From contig VTFK01000073.1 of assembly GCA_009617715.1 (NCBI GenBank), positions 1,922,001 through 1,986,000 of the forward strand: a DNA stretch of 64,000 bases. The letters are read 5' to 3'. Below the pieces are notes generated by a model. It ran no database searches. It was given only the letters and a program-made list of their open reading frames with translations, and was not told the DNA's origin. The position numbers and the translations under genes were made by a program. The stretch is from Plectrocnemia conspersa. Lineage: Eukaryota > Arthropoda > Insecta > Trichoptera > Polycentropodidae. This document shows, piece after piece, positions 11,190-24,480 of the stretch (positions are counted from its first letter, which is position 1; every line of letters begins with the position of its first letter).

Positions 11190-12060
11190 CAGTCGTATCT
11201 CGATAAGAGTGAGTTAATTTTTTAAATTCGCAGAAATCTCCTCCGTAATTAGGATTTTGTTTACGTATTTGCGTTAAGGGTGTTATGATATTTTTGTTTT
11301 AGAGGGTTTCTGTAGGGTGTTAAGGGTTGAAGAACGATGGCGGGAGTTACTCTTCCCCATTTAAGCGGAATACGGCCCTGATGGGGGCAAGACAGCGGGA
11401 ATATTTGATTCGGGCTGGTCTAATTAACATGCTTATAACAAGCAACCCAAGACCTACTTATATTTCGTGTTTCTTAAACAACAGTGTCAATACAGAGCTA
11501 TTTTTTTGACTGGACCGAATATTAAATGCAATTACTCTGAGTATCACGTTTAAGATGTAATGTAATAATTGACCTCAATTTGTTAAAAACTTAATTAGAA
11601 ATCGGTACGTATGATGTATAACATATCCATTGCATGTTTAATTTTTTTGGCATAACACATGCTGTCAGATTGAATGTTTCATGTATGATTGATTTTTATT
11701 TATTGAAAATTATTCATGCAGTATCTCACCGCGAATCAAAGTTGCAGACCAAAGTCTTAAGTAACAACGACTGTAGAAATGTTATAATATCAAGTTACAC
11801 TCTGTGTTTTCGTCGGTAATCCCCTTGCCAGATTCTCTCGCCCCCGTAGGGGTTGGGGCGATAGAGGGAGAGCGCCCTTACGGAGCCCCCACACCCGCGG
11901 GGCCCACGGATTCAGAAATCTTGTAACTCGCAAATTAATTCACCAAAAATATGAACTATTAAACGTCATTAGTCAAGTTGATAAGAGGGCTCATGAAATT
12001 TTCATCGTGTTTATTCTCGTTGCGAATTTAGGGGGTAGAAAGACTGGTGGCGCATTTCTG
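11190..12060. promoter_or_regulatory. Island with a very GC-rich core
   Basis: The core at 11821-11912 is among the most GC-rich stretches of the window. It contains CGCCCC at 11839-11844 and its complement GGGGCG at 11855-11860. The flanks hold only short unrecognisable ORFs. Confidence 0.32.
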
Positions 12061-12719
12061 ACGTTTTGCAGACTTTTGATAACTAATAAGATGACTACTG
12101 CTTTGTATAAAATTAACTGTCTATATTCTTTAGATTGATAAATTATTTAGGAAACACCCTGATAGTTTGAGACGATGTTATGGATTGCTAAATTCTGATT
12201 ATTCTCTTCATCTCTCGATATAATTATTTTCATTATTTCATCTTGCTAAAATCTTACTCTTCATTAGACGTTAATTAAGTCACTCAAAATTTTCTTATTT
12301 TTATCTAGTAATTTGTTCAGGGAAGTTTTTAATTTAAGCTTTTTATAACTAGTCCTCGATATATTGCTTAATATGATCTCTAGATGTGACCGAAAATCTC
12401 ATGATTGTTGAATGAGTAATGCTCTGAAAAATTGTCTTATCCACCATACTCATCAATAGATTATTATTGTATTTAAGTATCAAACATATGTTGATAATAA
12501 TTGTGCTTATTTTGAATCAAAAAGATAATTATTAGATAAAAAGTTTGAAGGTCATAAACTGCAACTATTTTTTAATATTATACTAATAAAATTTTGCATA
12601 TTTTTTTTATATAATTTCGTTAAGGTTTTCATTATCAAATATTTATAGTACCTAAATATGAAGATATTCTGTCGGGGTTAATTATAGAGCTGAAATTGAT
12701 TCGCTGTTGAACTTTAATT

Positions 12720-13330
12720 TTATGCAAATGCAGATCTATTCGAGCAACGTTTAATATTTATTTCATTAAATATGTATTGCGATACTCTCTTTTTCTCCCA
12801 AGATTTTGAAGATCTTTGTATTTTTTTCAAACTTAAACGATCTCACACAATATTAGTAACGTTTTGTACCATAAATCTAGTTCAAGATCGATCGACACGA
12901 TCACACCTGCTCGGTTGCAATGCAATAGGTGTAAAACCATCGTGCTCATGGCGCATGGATAATAATATGCGAATGTGACGGCATGAATTGGCAAGTCAGA
13001 CGGTGGTAATTTGTGTGTCAGCATGTCCGGCGTTGGGGTCTGCCACTAGGGCAATGGGTCCATCATCATCGGCGATTGTCGACTTCCCGTCTACCTTGAT
13101 CTAACCTCCTCTTCTCCTCTGTCTGGCCGTTCAGATCTTTTAACATGCATATCTAGTATGTATTCGGAAGGACGCCTAAAAGTTATTTGTTTCTCTCGGT
13201 AGGGTGCCTCTCACAGTTGAAAAAACCAATTTCGCCCTTTTCAAATTTAAATTATACGATTCCGGATAGGGACAGGTAAATTTCATTCATTAACAGAGCG
13301 AGGCGCTTCAGGTGTGTCCAATATTTGACT
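12720..13330. promoter_or_regulatory. GC-richer island
   Basis: Block 12890-13320 is GC-richer than the surrounding AT-rich DNA. Small opposed ORFs at 12772-12978 and 12833-13024 overlap and are not recognisable. Confidence 0.28.
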
Positions 13331-13339
13331 GGACACTGT

Positions 13340-14140
13340 CTAATTGTTATATATATATAATTTTAAAATGACTATAAATCTAATTGGATATCTAATCATA
13401 AGTTTATATTTAAATGTTATTAATGATACATTTATAATCATGCAATCTTAACACAATTTTTAACATACTGAAAACACTTACTAATCCTAACCTTGATTTT
13501 TCTTATTTATAATTGAATCTAAAAATCTGAAAAAAATAATTTAACATAACCTTGATCATTACTCTTCAATTAAAATGTTTAAATTTTAATTAAAGTTACA
13601 CCATCTCAGATTTTATAAACTTCAAAAGTGATCGTTTTCGTGATTATGATTCGTGACTTAATATATTCATGATAATAAAACAATTCATAATGAATCGGGA
13701 AAACACATTTATATTTTAGTAAATTAAAAGGTCACCATTTTTTTGTTGCATTGAAAAGTAGCTCTATGATAAAGGCAATCTGTGTTATTCAAAATTAAAT
13801 TTTGTATTGTTGGAGTTAACTCTGACCTACGTTTGATATAATTTGTATATATTAATCATTGCTCATACTATATTCAGCTAAATATTATTATCTTTTTCTA
13901 ATCTTTTTGTCGAACTATGCTTAGATGTAGTAGCAGAATCGAATTCTACCATTAAAGTATTAAATATATTTTTATTTATTACGAACTTACCTCCATATGA
14001 TAAAATAAACTGTATGTTAAATTAGAATCGATCACTTTACAATTGTTTAATATTAAAGAATCTATTTTATTCGTGCTTAAAAAATATTTTAAATCCCCTG
14101 AAGAATACAATTAACTAAATAGCCACTCTCGAACAACCAA
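13340..14140. other. AT-rich stretch
   Basis: No ORF, repeat or structured element seen. Confidence 0.5.
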
Positions 14141-14149
14141 ACAAACGTA

Positions 14150-14460
14150 TACAATATTCCACTTTGAAGCATTCTTTTTTCGGCATATATCCGAGCGAAA
14201 TGATAAATTATCACAGGAACAAGTTTCTTCGCCGGCTACTTAACTTGTATCGTATCGTATAGTTTTGCCGCACAATCTGACCCAAACAACAAAGGGCCCG
14301 AGCCCTTCGGTCAGTCAGTATTCTTCGGGTTTATCATTCATTCCCTTTTCGATCTCTGATTACGGACCCGACTTCCGACGTGCGGAGGTGAGGACTGAAA
14401 AAAAGAACCGGTATTAAAATTAATTGTTCGCATAAATCACACACAAAGTTTGCTCCTAAT
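14150..14460. promoter_or_regulatory. GC-richer island
   Basis: A compact block with GGGCCCGAGCCC near 14293. No ORF of note. Confidence 0.28.
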
Positions 14461-15377
14461 GCGATACAATATGCATACTATATTTTTAAAAATATACATC
14501 GATTCAGTTCTAAATGCAAAGAGATAGAATTAAAAAAAGTTCGGTTAACAAACTGGGCGGCGCCTGCTCAAATGATAAATGATAACTGTGAGTCGTCTTT
14601 CTCCACAACATATTTTATCATTATACACACAGGTAGATATAGGTATTATATTATTTATATATGTAGTGTGTATGCTTACAAAGAATAATTATTTATTGCG
14701 TAACTATTCTGAGAAATGAGATCTATAACGTAATTACACATTTGATTGACTTATTCGGTGTCTATCAACGCTTTATTTCCTGTTAGCAAACATGATTGTG
14801 CATATTTTATTTTTTAATTATTTTTTTATTAGATAAGATGATTGTTTTTAATATATATAATGTGTTATTATTGAATTAAATTAAATGCAAATTGATTAAA
14901 ATATTTTATTCGGCACAAGCCACAAGAATTAGGTAGATTACTGTATATAAAAAAAGAGTAAAAAAAAATTCTTTTTATTTTTAACGCGTATAAATTAAGT
15001 TATAATTATAGATTTTTTTTAAATATGTGCCGTTTTTCTATTTGTAGTGTTTTTAAAAAAAATATTTTTCTAATCTAAAGTTTTTGTTGATGCTTTATAT
15101 AAAAAATACAGTTAAATTTGCACGATGGCACATTTAGAAAATATAAATGTTTTAAACCATAACAATTTATTAGGTTTAGAAATAGGTAACTAGACTATAA
15201 GTACAAGCGCACATTATATTTAAAAAAATCTTTTTAATGCAATTATTTTTTTGTGAATTTAAGTTTTTAAAATATGCAGCCGTGTATTTAAAAAGAAAAT
15301 TTCATATCTTAAGAAAACCTAAAAAAATATTGCGCTACGTAACTTTGGTTTCAGTGCTTTAAACTAAGCTATCCAAA

Positions 15378-15406
15378 AAAATGTTTTTTTTTGAAAAAAA
15401 CATTTT
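15378..15406. repeat. 13-bp perfect hairpin, 3-nt loop
   Basis: AAAATGTTTTTTT (15378-15390), loop TTG, AAAAAAACATTTT (15394-15406). Low complexity. Confidence 0.6.
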
Positions 15407-15487
15407 AAAAACAGATTTTTTAGTATATCAAATCTCAATATATTTTTTAAAAAGGCTCTTAACTTGCGGCCCACTAATATTGCCAAC

Positions 15488-15540
15488 TAGGGTTTCTGTC
15501 TCGACTTCACCTAAGGAAATAAGTTCCGAGTATTCCCTAG
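15488..15540 (+). repeat. Possible short hAT-related end or MITE
   Basis: TAGGGTTTCTGTCTCGAC resembles the hAT start at 4810 (TAGGGATTCTGTGTCGAG), and the stretch closes with GTATTCCCTA. No target duplication is evident. Confidence 0.3.
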
Positions 15541-17339
15541 TATTTTTATGTCCCTATTGAAATATAGATTTTTTTTATCTCGTCTACCGGTTATTTTATA
15601 TATTAATTATATTTACCGTTCTGATAGTAAAAAAAAATATTGAGGTTACTCAATAACAAAGTTTCATCAAGTCTTTTCCATACATTTTGGGTAGTCTTTT
15701 CTTTCAAATACTAGCAAAAACGTAACTTTGTTTACTAATTACCGAAAAAAATATTACTTTTGAACCTCAGGAACATTTTTTAAATTTGAAATAAAATGTA
15801 TTATCAGTAAAACAATTTATATAATTCAAAACTCAAAAATGTGTATAATTCACTTTAAACAAAACTTGTGTTTACTAAATATATATGGGTATATTTAGGT
15901 TTCTATGGGTATTTTTTTTCAGAGCAATGGTAAAATAAAGATATTGGAAGTTAGAAAATTAATAACAATATACAGATTTTTACTCGTAGAGAAAATTAAA
16001 TTTCAGAATTACTTATATAGAATATTTTTGTGATTCTTTAGACAGCTTTTGTAAAAACGTAATTTAAAATATCATTATTAATTAATAAATTGTCATTTAT
16101 CTTTTATCCTAATTTTTTTAATGAAGTGATTTCTTAACGGTATTTTTTTTAAATATGTGTTAGATTACTACATTTATTCAAGTTATAATTTACGATTATT
16201 ATATTAGGTTTGCAAATTACAATGCGCAAGGCTAGATTTTAATATTTTTAGATGTACACAAGCATTTTTTAGAGTTTTGTTTAACATAACTTATTAACAA
16301 ATATTTGTTTTAAATTAACATACGCATTACTATAATTATATATTTGTATATAACGAAACAATGTTCATGTGCTGTAACCATATTAAGTACAATTAAACTA
16401 TCATGCAATCAACCATCCCACACATGTATAAATCAAGATAATCGATACATTATGGTCACACCGTACAGCACAATAAACGACACGGTGGCCATCAGTCATT
16501 TTTTTCATAATACGCACACGGAATTATTGTTTGTTTATGTTTCGTATATATATATATTATGTTTCTTTTTTTGTCATGCACACAACAATGGTTTAGCTTT
16601 TTACGACAATCATTATTTTTACATTGTCATCGATAAATGCACTTTTTTCGAGAGCGCGTGTTATTGCCAATATTTCATATGAGTATCGACGAATCCCCCA
16701 GCGTGAATGCGTCGTTTTTTTGGGTCACATTGTTCGCCGCAATATCTTAATTGACGGCACACCACCCATCCCTCGTATATTTTTACAATGCATAAAATAA
16801 ACACAGTATATCTACAATATGCTATACGTATGTGCTTGGAAGGATTCTCTTCTGGAGGTATTGAAAATGCAAAAAATCGAGATATGTAAACAAAAATTTA
16901 TTGCTGTAGCGAAAATTCAGAGAATTTTGATTTTTTTTCAGGCGCTCCAAATACCCCTAGATATGTTTATATATGTATGAAACAGAGCTTTTTATTGTTC
17001 GCATATGTATTTCGGCAGTAAACTAAATAAAAAGGGGTCTTTTAACATATACAGTGTATAAAAAGGCATATCATACTACAATATTTGTATTTTATTATAT
17101 TATATAAATAAAATTCATGGGTGATTAAAAATGATTTACATTTCAAAATATTAACCAGTAGTAATGAATCATATACATATGGTTGCTTAAATTTGGTGTT
17201 GATAAAGTGCGATTATAAAATATATATATGTATATATATTTTCATATATAGCATCTTTATTGTAGATTAATATTTAACTTAGCTTAATTCACTTTTCAAT
17301 GATGCATTGAATTGCATTGTAAATTTATTGAAATATTCG

Positions 17340-17990
17340 TGATTTATTTTAATAATAAATTTAAAATCGTTGTTGCCATGCGATTGCGATCGCATTTAAA
17401 ATGCGTTTCAAGCAGTCCAGCGGCGGCTCGCGCATTTAATTAATATTAATATAAATTTATTATGATTTATTTTACCATGAGCACGTGCCCGTAAGTATTT
17501 ATTTTATATATATTTTGTAACACGGAAATCGCGAATCGTTATTGAGCGGGGAGGGGCACTTGTCTCATATATATATTGTTTTATTTATTTAAAAAATTCG
17601 TTCCGTTCATTTGCTGTGTGATTTATAGTTGCACGGTAACCCTTAATTTTTATTTTTGGTATCAAAATTGTTTTTTTTTATTAATATTATTCTAAAAAAT
17701 CCTCTTTTTGGGTCCGTCTCCTCTCAGACGGGCCATATAGTTGTACCCCCTGAAACTTTAATATTCAGCGAATTGGTTCGAATTTCTTTCTTTTTCAGGT
17801 GCCTGTCAATGAAAGCGCCCGACAGGTATGCTCTCTCCCCACCCCTCCCCCCCGTCGTGTCTGTCGGTAACGATCCGTGACGCTTTCGTGACGGGGCCAT
17901 CATGAAGCTCGGGCTTCTTGGCGGGCCAGGGGTGTAGCCTGTTGTGTCGCACTGCTGCTTGCTGACAAACTGCATCTGGATACACACTTA
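17340..17990. promoter_or_regulatory. GC-richer island
   Basis: Two blocks, 17360-17440 and 17710-17990, the latter with C-rich runs near 17835. Overlapping ORFs on opposite strands (17656-17880 and 17724-17987) are probably compositional. Confidence 0.3.
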
Positions 17991-18757
17991 CTCACAGCGA
18001 CAGGTTTATATTGAATAAAAACATTGGAGGATTATCAGCTCAAACATTATTTAAATTATTATTGTTAATTATATTTTTTTATCAATCAAAATTTTAAAAG
18101 ATACACACATGTTTGATATCTAAACACTGCTAATCCGACCATTTTCTTCAAAAGCTTGTAGTTATGTGTTTCATTCGTGCAGAATTATTTTTATTTTATA
18201 TTTACATTTAATGTTTTTATTTTATTTTTGTTCTTGTCCAAAGATGTCTGTATGTGTTTATATGTCATTCGATAATGTGTTCATATTATATTTAGACAAA
18301 TTCGATTATCTTATTCTTTCAAAATTGTATCACATCAAAAACATATATGTTAACAACTAGCAGAAGCAAGTGTCGCTATCCAGGTTACACCCCTTTTTAC
18401 TAAATGGACATACATATTATTTTTGTGTAATGAGTTGTTATTTTTATTTGTTTTGTGTAATTTTAATTAGTAAAGATCACTACCACGTGTCTTGTGTATA
18501 CTCCTGCATGATATATGTATATTGTATAGAATCACACATTTGCATTTTTTATTATCGTTTCATTTGAATAGATGTGTTATTTCACTACATATGTATGTAA
18601 TTGGATAAATACAGGATAGACAAAAATGATGCCTGTTTCATACAAATATAAAAAAAACAACTAATATTCTGATATTATAATAATAAAAAAACAGACATTA
18701 TTTTTGTCCTTTGTGTATACAATTTATTAATTGTCGTTATTATATAATTATGCCAAA

Positions 18758-18767
18758 GTCACGTGAC
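18758..18767. promoter_or_regulatory. GTCACGTGAC palindromic E-box, copy 1
   Basis: This 10-bp palindrome has the form bound by MITF/TFEB-type bHLH-ZIP factors. The same 10-mer recurs at 57621-57630. Confidence 0.3.
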
Positions 18768-19069
18768 GCCTTTGCTTATCTATTTGATGCTCATACACAC
18801 ATGCTACAGATGTTTTATTTAAATTAATTAATTAGGTAAAATGATTTAAGTAGGCAGTCATAATTTACGCAATTTAGTTACAATTTACAAATAAACAAAT
18901 GTTTAATCTCTACGCGGCTAAGCAAATAGTATTTATTTAAATATATATATTCAAAGTAGCTACCATTGAATTAGGATGACCACTGTGAAATTATAAACTA
19001 TTAATTATATATATATGTATATTTTTTTATCATTGATTCGCTAAATTTAAATATACACGAACGTAACAG

Positions 19070-19400
19070 TAGCTTTTTTCGGTGAATTTCAAAGGCAACA
19101 ACAACGGTTGCAGAAGGATTTTACGGCCGAACGATCCGTTGTAGGCATTTGACATGAGCTTCCGCGTCCCCCGCTGTGCCAGAGCTTACAAAACTCCGCA
19201 GCTGAATCAAATCTCTCACTGAATATTTGCTAGGGCAGGGGGCCGTTGTGAAATTCAGCTGTAATTGTCTATGATGCAAAATATTCATCGCGCTTTTTAT
19301 TTCATTTTTTTCTCACACGCCCGAACAATCGACGATGACGTTTTAATTTTCTCCCCTGCCTGTGGAGTATGTGAAAAGCTCTCAGATAAACATATGGCTA
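19070..19400. promoter_or_regulatory. GC-richer island
   Basis: A CpG-containing block flanked by strongly AT-rich DNA. No ORF worth recording. Confidence 0.28.
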
Positions 19401-19409
19401 ATATTTTGA

Positions 19410-20960
19410 ATAGTTTTTTTTAATGTTAATCGACGAACAGATATATTTTACGGGATATGAGATTTGAGATAACAGTTATTATTTTTTTTTCACTGTAATT
19501 TTCATTATGGGAGCTTGGACGGATTTTCTATATCAAGTTTAATTAATTTATTAATATATGATATATATATTAAGAAATATGTTCAGTAGTAATATATATT
19601 TAGACATGATTTTAATTCTCCTTTAATATAATTATAAAAAAAATATAGATTCGTATATAATAACGAATAAAATAATATTCTTTAAATTGATTTTTTTCGA
19701 TTTAAATATATTAGGTTTAAAATATATGTATAATTTTTATATATGTATAAGTAACATACTGTCTAGAAAAATTCAACATAATCGTTTTGTTGCATTTTTA
19801 ATAGTATTTTTTTTTATAAAATGCAATACTATTTTGGCAGTTATATTTAGTATCCAAAAAATAGTTTTTAATTTAAATTATTTGTAATGATTGCATTTTC
19901 AGTAAATTTGTACCACTTTTATGTAATTTTAAAATAAGTACAATACTATTAAAATTTATATTTATTCCTACAACAATAGTAATAGTTTCTCAAGAAAAAA
20001 AGACCAGTACCGCTCTGGGTACTTACATATATTTGTACGGACCCTCAGAGCGACCAACCAATTATAGGACAAATAAAAGTAGCGATTATGATCACGTGTT
20101 GAAAATAAATTGACTCTAGTACATAATTTAATTGTCAAACAGTAAATTTCAATATAAAATTTTAAGAAGCAATTTATAAATGAGTTGTAAAAAAACATTT
20201 ATAGGACTAATATTTTTTTTTCAATAATATGATAATACAAAACTTGTACTACATATTTTATTTTGTAGACAATAATTAATTATATTTAATGCCGTTTCAT
20301 AAAAATAATCTTCTAAGAATATTTATTCTTTATTATATAAAAAAACATTTAAAAATATAGTAAATAATTTTCATTTATAGATTATTTTTCCGCTATGTTT
20401 ATAATCAGATATTAGTACTGTTGTTACTATAAGTTTAAAAAATAAATCCAAATATAAAAGATAATAAATTTAAAAATAATATTAATGTTTTAGAACATAT
20501 ACCCAAAACAATTATAATAAATTCTGCTTTTATATATTGTATACTATAAATTCCAATCTATGCGGAAAAATTCGTAAAACTTATCGAGGCGTGGTTTAAT
20601 GTATCATATAGTGTTTTTTTTATCAAAAAATAATTAAAATTACTATTTACATACAAGTACATTTTTTAGAAAAAAAAACAATAATGAATAAGTTAATAAT
20701 TTGTAATACTTTTAGTCAACATTTAAACGATTTTTTTGACACTTATCCATTAAATATCAAGTAGGCAAAACATATGTTTTTTAACATTTATGTGTTATTG
20801 TATTTTTAGTAAAAAAATAATGAATTTACATTCTTGTTATTACACTAAACATTATTTTGGTAACTTTAATGATGCCATGAAATATCAATAAATATATACT
20901 ATAGTCCACTATACATACACATAAATAAACCCGACTCATAGGTATCACAGTTTTTTTGCT
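19410..20960. other. AT-rich stretch
   Basis: Nothing gene-like. A bulged hairpin forms between CGCTCTG (20011-20017) and CAGAGCG (20046-20052). Confidence 0.5.
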
Positions 20961-20969
20961 AGCTTTTTT

Positions 20970-21340
20970 CAATCTTTGAAATATTTACTACGATTGTAAA
21001 CATTCATGGTTGAAAACCCCTGAGTGAGCGTCATACCCGCCGCGGTGTCTCGATTCGCGAGTGTCCATTGTACTCGCTGGCAGATTGCGTGTAGTTTTGA
21101 CAAAACATCTCTTACCCAGCACGTCACCATTGTGCTTTGGAGAGCTTTTGGGCGACAAACCGAATGACAATGCATCAGCAGAGGTCCTCACAATGGACCT
21201 CTTAATGCGAACGCAATATATGTATATAAAGGCACCAAATTGCCACTTTTCGCGCCGGTGCTTCCACAAAATTCGATATCCTGTTTGTAAACATACAATT
21301 TTTGGTAATGCACTTAAAAGTGTGATTTTGCTCTGACGAC
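20970..21340. promoter_or_regulatory. GC-richer island with hairpin
   Basis: It holds four mutually overlapping ORFs on both strands, which is expected of non-coding GC-richer DNA, and the hairpin at 21180-21202. Confidence 0.3.
21180..21202. repeat. 8-bp perfect hairpin in an island
   Basis: AGAGGTCC (21180-21187) and GGACCTCT (21195-21202) with a 7-nt loop. Confidence 0.55.
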
Positions 21341-21559
21341 ACCATATAATTATATGGATCTATTGTCCAATTGGCATCGTAAAAAAATAAAATCAAAATA
21401 TTTCTATATTTATTACGCATGTAAAATATATGTATTTAATCAAAATGCAAAGGCGTAGTAAATACGTATGTATTGTCTTTTGAAAAAATATAGAATATTA
21501 GTATTTTTATGCTCCCTAAAAAAGTATCTTTTTCAATGGAATAATAATGGATTGGGGTT

Positions 21560-22470
21560 ACATGGGTACATACAATCGATTTTCATATTTAGGACAGCCA
21601 CATCTGTACATCTTCAAGTGGACGAGGGGTGCATTAGATAGAGCTTTTGGGTGTTATTAACCCTAGTCATTCCTTCTGCTACAATTGTGTTAAAAAACTA
21701 GTCTAAATGACGCTTCTGCAATTATTCTAGCATGAAATGCGAATTTCAACACTCTAGCGCATATCTATTTGATATGTTTCAGTTGGAGTGTTTTATTTTA
21801 AAATTCTTCACAAAACACATTAGGATCGTTTCGCCCCTTTGATGTTGGTTTCGAGTGGTTTAAGTTTTTTGTTCTTCGCCGCTGCCGTTCGCTTATCTAC
21901 CCGAAATGCCATATATCCATATCCTTTTATTTTAAACACGTATATTTTTCGGCACGCTCCCGACCCTTTACGATTGTAGGGATTAACCGTCGTTTATCTG
22001 GCATTGTTCCGCGGATATGTGTAGCATTCGATTTTCCGGTCTGGCTAATGTAGACAATTCCAGATTAGAGTCACGGACCCGTTTAATGAATTAATCTTTG
22101 GGCCGAATCGAACTTTGATTCGGCACCTTTAGGGATTAAACGCACATAGTAGGTATATTTAACGATGGTCAACCGGTCCGTTTCTTGCTTATAGGTCGAT
22201 AAGTTTCGCGCCCCAAATACCACGTTCGTGATAAATTCCGGTCGGTTAAGTAGAAGCAGAAGCATTTCAATGTCAAGCCCTAGCGATTTGCCGGCTTTGA
22301 TCAGTGTCCGACCCCCAACCCCCAGAACGGGGGTGGACGTAATCCGATGTTGCGTTAGTTCACTAGGCATACGCGAAAGCCACCCCCTCGGCTCATGGTA
22401 TACAGATTCAGTCCAGTTGCATGAGCATTTCCCGTGTGTGCGTCCATTTGAGAGGCTATGAATATTTGCC
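21560..22470. promoter_or_regulatory. Long GC-richer island
   Basis: Long for this window. It has a 135-codon minus frame (22083-22490) overlapped by a 77-codon plus frame (22228-22461). I recognise neither. It contains the hairpin at 22102-22124. A regulatory module is the favoured reading; a transposon relic is possible. Confidence 0.3.
22102..22124. repeat. 8-bp perfect hairpin in an island
   Basis: GCCGAATC (22102-22109) and GATTCGGC (22117-22124), loop GAACTTT. Confidence 0.55.
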
Positions 22471-22479
22471 ATATATATT

Positions 22480-23380
22480 AGTGTATACATATCCGATATC
22501 CAAAGATCATCAATTGCCTTGTTTTGATAATTGAATGTGTATTATGCCATTTGGATGCTTTGAAATGCCTTTCCCTTCAATTATCATTACATCCGTTTGT
22601 CGGGCAAATGATATATATAGAAGTCACGCACCTTGAACAGCCATAAGGTACTTGTGGATAAGGAGGGTTGTGACTCAATCCTATATAGAGCACTGAATGG
22701 AAGCTCTATGCGAGGGAGAGGTCTGCCTTTTGTCAGCAACAAGTGGAATTCTCGATTTGTCGATATGAACGCCCACGAAACAACACGTATTTATTTAATA
22801 TTCTTATTTGCAGTAAAACATGGCCAACATCTTCAAATTATTAAATATATTAATTTTTATTTTTTCACATAGTAAAATTTGCCATTTTTATGCTAAATTT
22901 TATTATCATAATCTCAAAGAACAAAACCTAATTGAGATATGAATAATGCTTATGAGTATACAATAAAAAATATATTGTAAATATATATGCTAATTTTCCT
23001 TAAAGTGTGTTTTACAATAAGCTCTCTGCAATATTTAGGGTAATCAGTTATATTCAATGATTCCATTTAAACGTAAATAATACCTTTGAGGTAAAAGATT
23101 GCTATAAATGTTTTATCTAGTCATTGAATATGCTAATTGATTTAAAGTTTCTCAGTCTATTTTTACGATATATATTTTTTTATTTTAAATTTTTAATATC
23201 AAATCTAATACATAAAACTAAAAATATGTCATTTATTCAGAAACCTAAGCACATCTTCTGTCCGTATGTCTCTGATTATTTCAAGAGCAGATTTCTTTTT
23301 TTAATTTTACACGTTGGCTTATATTTTTTGAACTAGGATACGGCTTTTTTAGGCTGTGTCACATACTTTATTTATGATTA
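22480..23380. other. Mostly AT-rich stretch
   Basis: A modestly GC-richer patch at 22610-22780. Otherwise AT-rich with short hydrophobic ORFs that are not gene-like. Confidence 0.45.
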
Positions 23381-23389
23381 ATATATTTT

Positions 23390-23800
23390 ATTCGACGCAG
23401 CATAAGCGGCAGCAACAGATTCGTTACTATACCATACCTAGTACCTCCCTGTCGGACCACCCCAGGGGCAGATGCGCCGCCCACCGCAGCCGCCCGCGTT
23501 TATCTCTAGCGTTCCGTGGGCGAACCGCACAATTATCTGCTTGCGCTCGAATTTATGCCAGCGCAATAGGTTCACACTCATTACTGGCGGTGGCTGCTGA
23601 TTTCACGACCAAATGACTATTTGCGTCGATAAAATGAACGGCTTCTATGCTAACTTACCCCATTACGGCCCGACGCTAACGCACGCGTACCACTTGCTCG
23701 TTAAATGCGCTACAACTCGCATTAACCGCTACACTATCTTTGCTACATAGGCGATACCTTTGCGAGAACTACCGGTAGGTTCAAAAGTATCCGGTTCAAT
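23390..23800. promoter_or_regulatory. GC-richer island next to SINE copy A
   Basis: CpG-dense block (23440-23760). An 86-codon plus ORF at 23356-23616 shows no recognisable domain. SINE copy A starts about 30 bp later. Confidence 0.28.
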
Positions 23801-23827
23801 AAAATAACAAATCAAAAAAATGAATAA

Positions 23828-24150
23828 GTCTGAATAGCGTAGTCCGTAAAGTCTCAGACTAGTAACCCAGAGGTCGCGGGCTCGAGTCACGGCAGAAGAC
23901 TCAAATTTTTATTTATAAAAATGAGCTCTTATTAAAAAACTGACCGAGATGTAAAGTGACATTTAATATTTATAAACTATAATACATATAATAATTTATA
24001 ATTAATTATATAGGTATCACCAATTTCTAGACTTTCAATCTGATAGTTAATATTTACTTGCGAATCTTTATTATATCTGATTGACTTATTCAGTAACGCA
24101 TTGAGCGTACGCCTGCAAGGTTACAACAGAACAATAATAAAAAAAAAAAT
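23828..24150 (+). mobile_element. tRNA-derived SINE, copy A
   Basis: The 5' part is tRNA-like: GAATAGCGTAGTCCGTAA holds an A-box-like promoter, and CGGGCTCGAGTC (23876-23888) is a mutated B box. The copy matches 61457-61800 along its length, including the exact word TCTCAGACTAGTAAC, the body ATAATAATTTATAATTAAT, and the tail TAACGCATTGAGCGTACGCC. It ends in an A-rich run near 24150. SINEs of this type are transcribed by RNA polymerase III and mobilised by a partner LINE. Confidence 0.75.
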
Positions 24151-24223
24151 AATATAATAATACATTTAATACCATATGAACCCTTGAAAATATTTAAATA
24201 ATTACAATCAATCATTACAAATT

Positions 24224-24480
24224 AGGGTTTCCTAGATTTGTCCGATCTCACAGATGTATTTCGTGATAAATATTTGTGATAAAATTGAGTTAGATCTTGT
24301 TTAGTAACATTGTTTGATTTTAAGCTATTATAATAGTTTATGATTAATTAAATATATGTCACTGATTTGCAGATTGTAATTTCAGTCAGTTGTCTTACTA
24401 CTTAGTAGTTGTTGATTGTGTTTATCCCATTGTAACGCATTGTAACACCTGTCATTTTGGGACTAAATAATTATAATAAA
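24224..24480 (+). repeat. Repeat copy C: distinct 5' part with a SINE-like 3' tail
   Basis: It starts AGGGTTTCCTAGATTTG and has no tRNA-like head. Its 3' part (ATATATGTCACTGATTTGCA ... CATTGTAACGCATTGTAACA) parallels the last 150 bp of SINE copies A and B. Related copies are at 990-1215 and 1436-1590. It begins about 75 bp after SINE copy A. Confidence 0.6.

Larger units (their letters stand above)
14470..17330. other. Long AT-rich stretch
   Basis: It contains the possible hAT-related end at 15488 and the hairpin at 15378. An unrecognised 112-codon plus ORF (16344-16682), rich in H, C, Y and F, lies in slightly less AT-rich DNA around 16330-16800. Confidence 0.45.

Noticed and set aside
16344..16682. 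112-codon plus-strand ORF
   Set aside because: The product is dominated by H, C, Y and F from AT-rich codons, with no domain, no splice context and no homologous copy in the window.
23828..23905. A functional tRNA gene
   Set aside because: The tRNA-like head continues into a SINE body and tail shared with 61457-61800, and the B box is mutated. It cannot fold as a complete tRNA by inspection.
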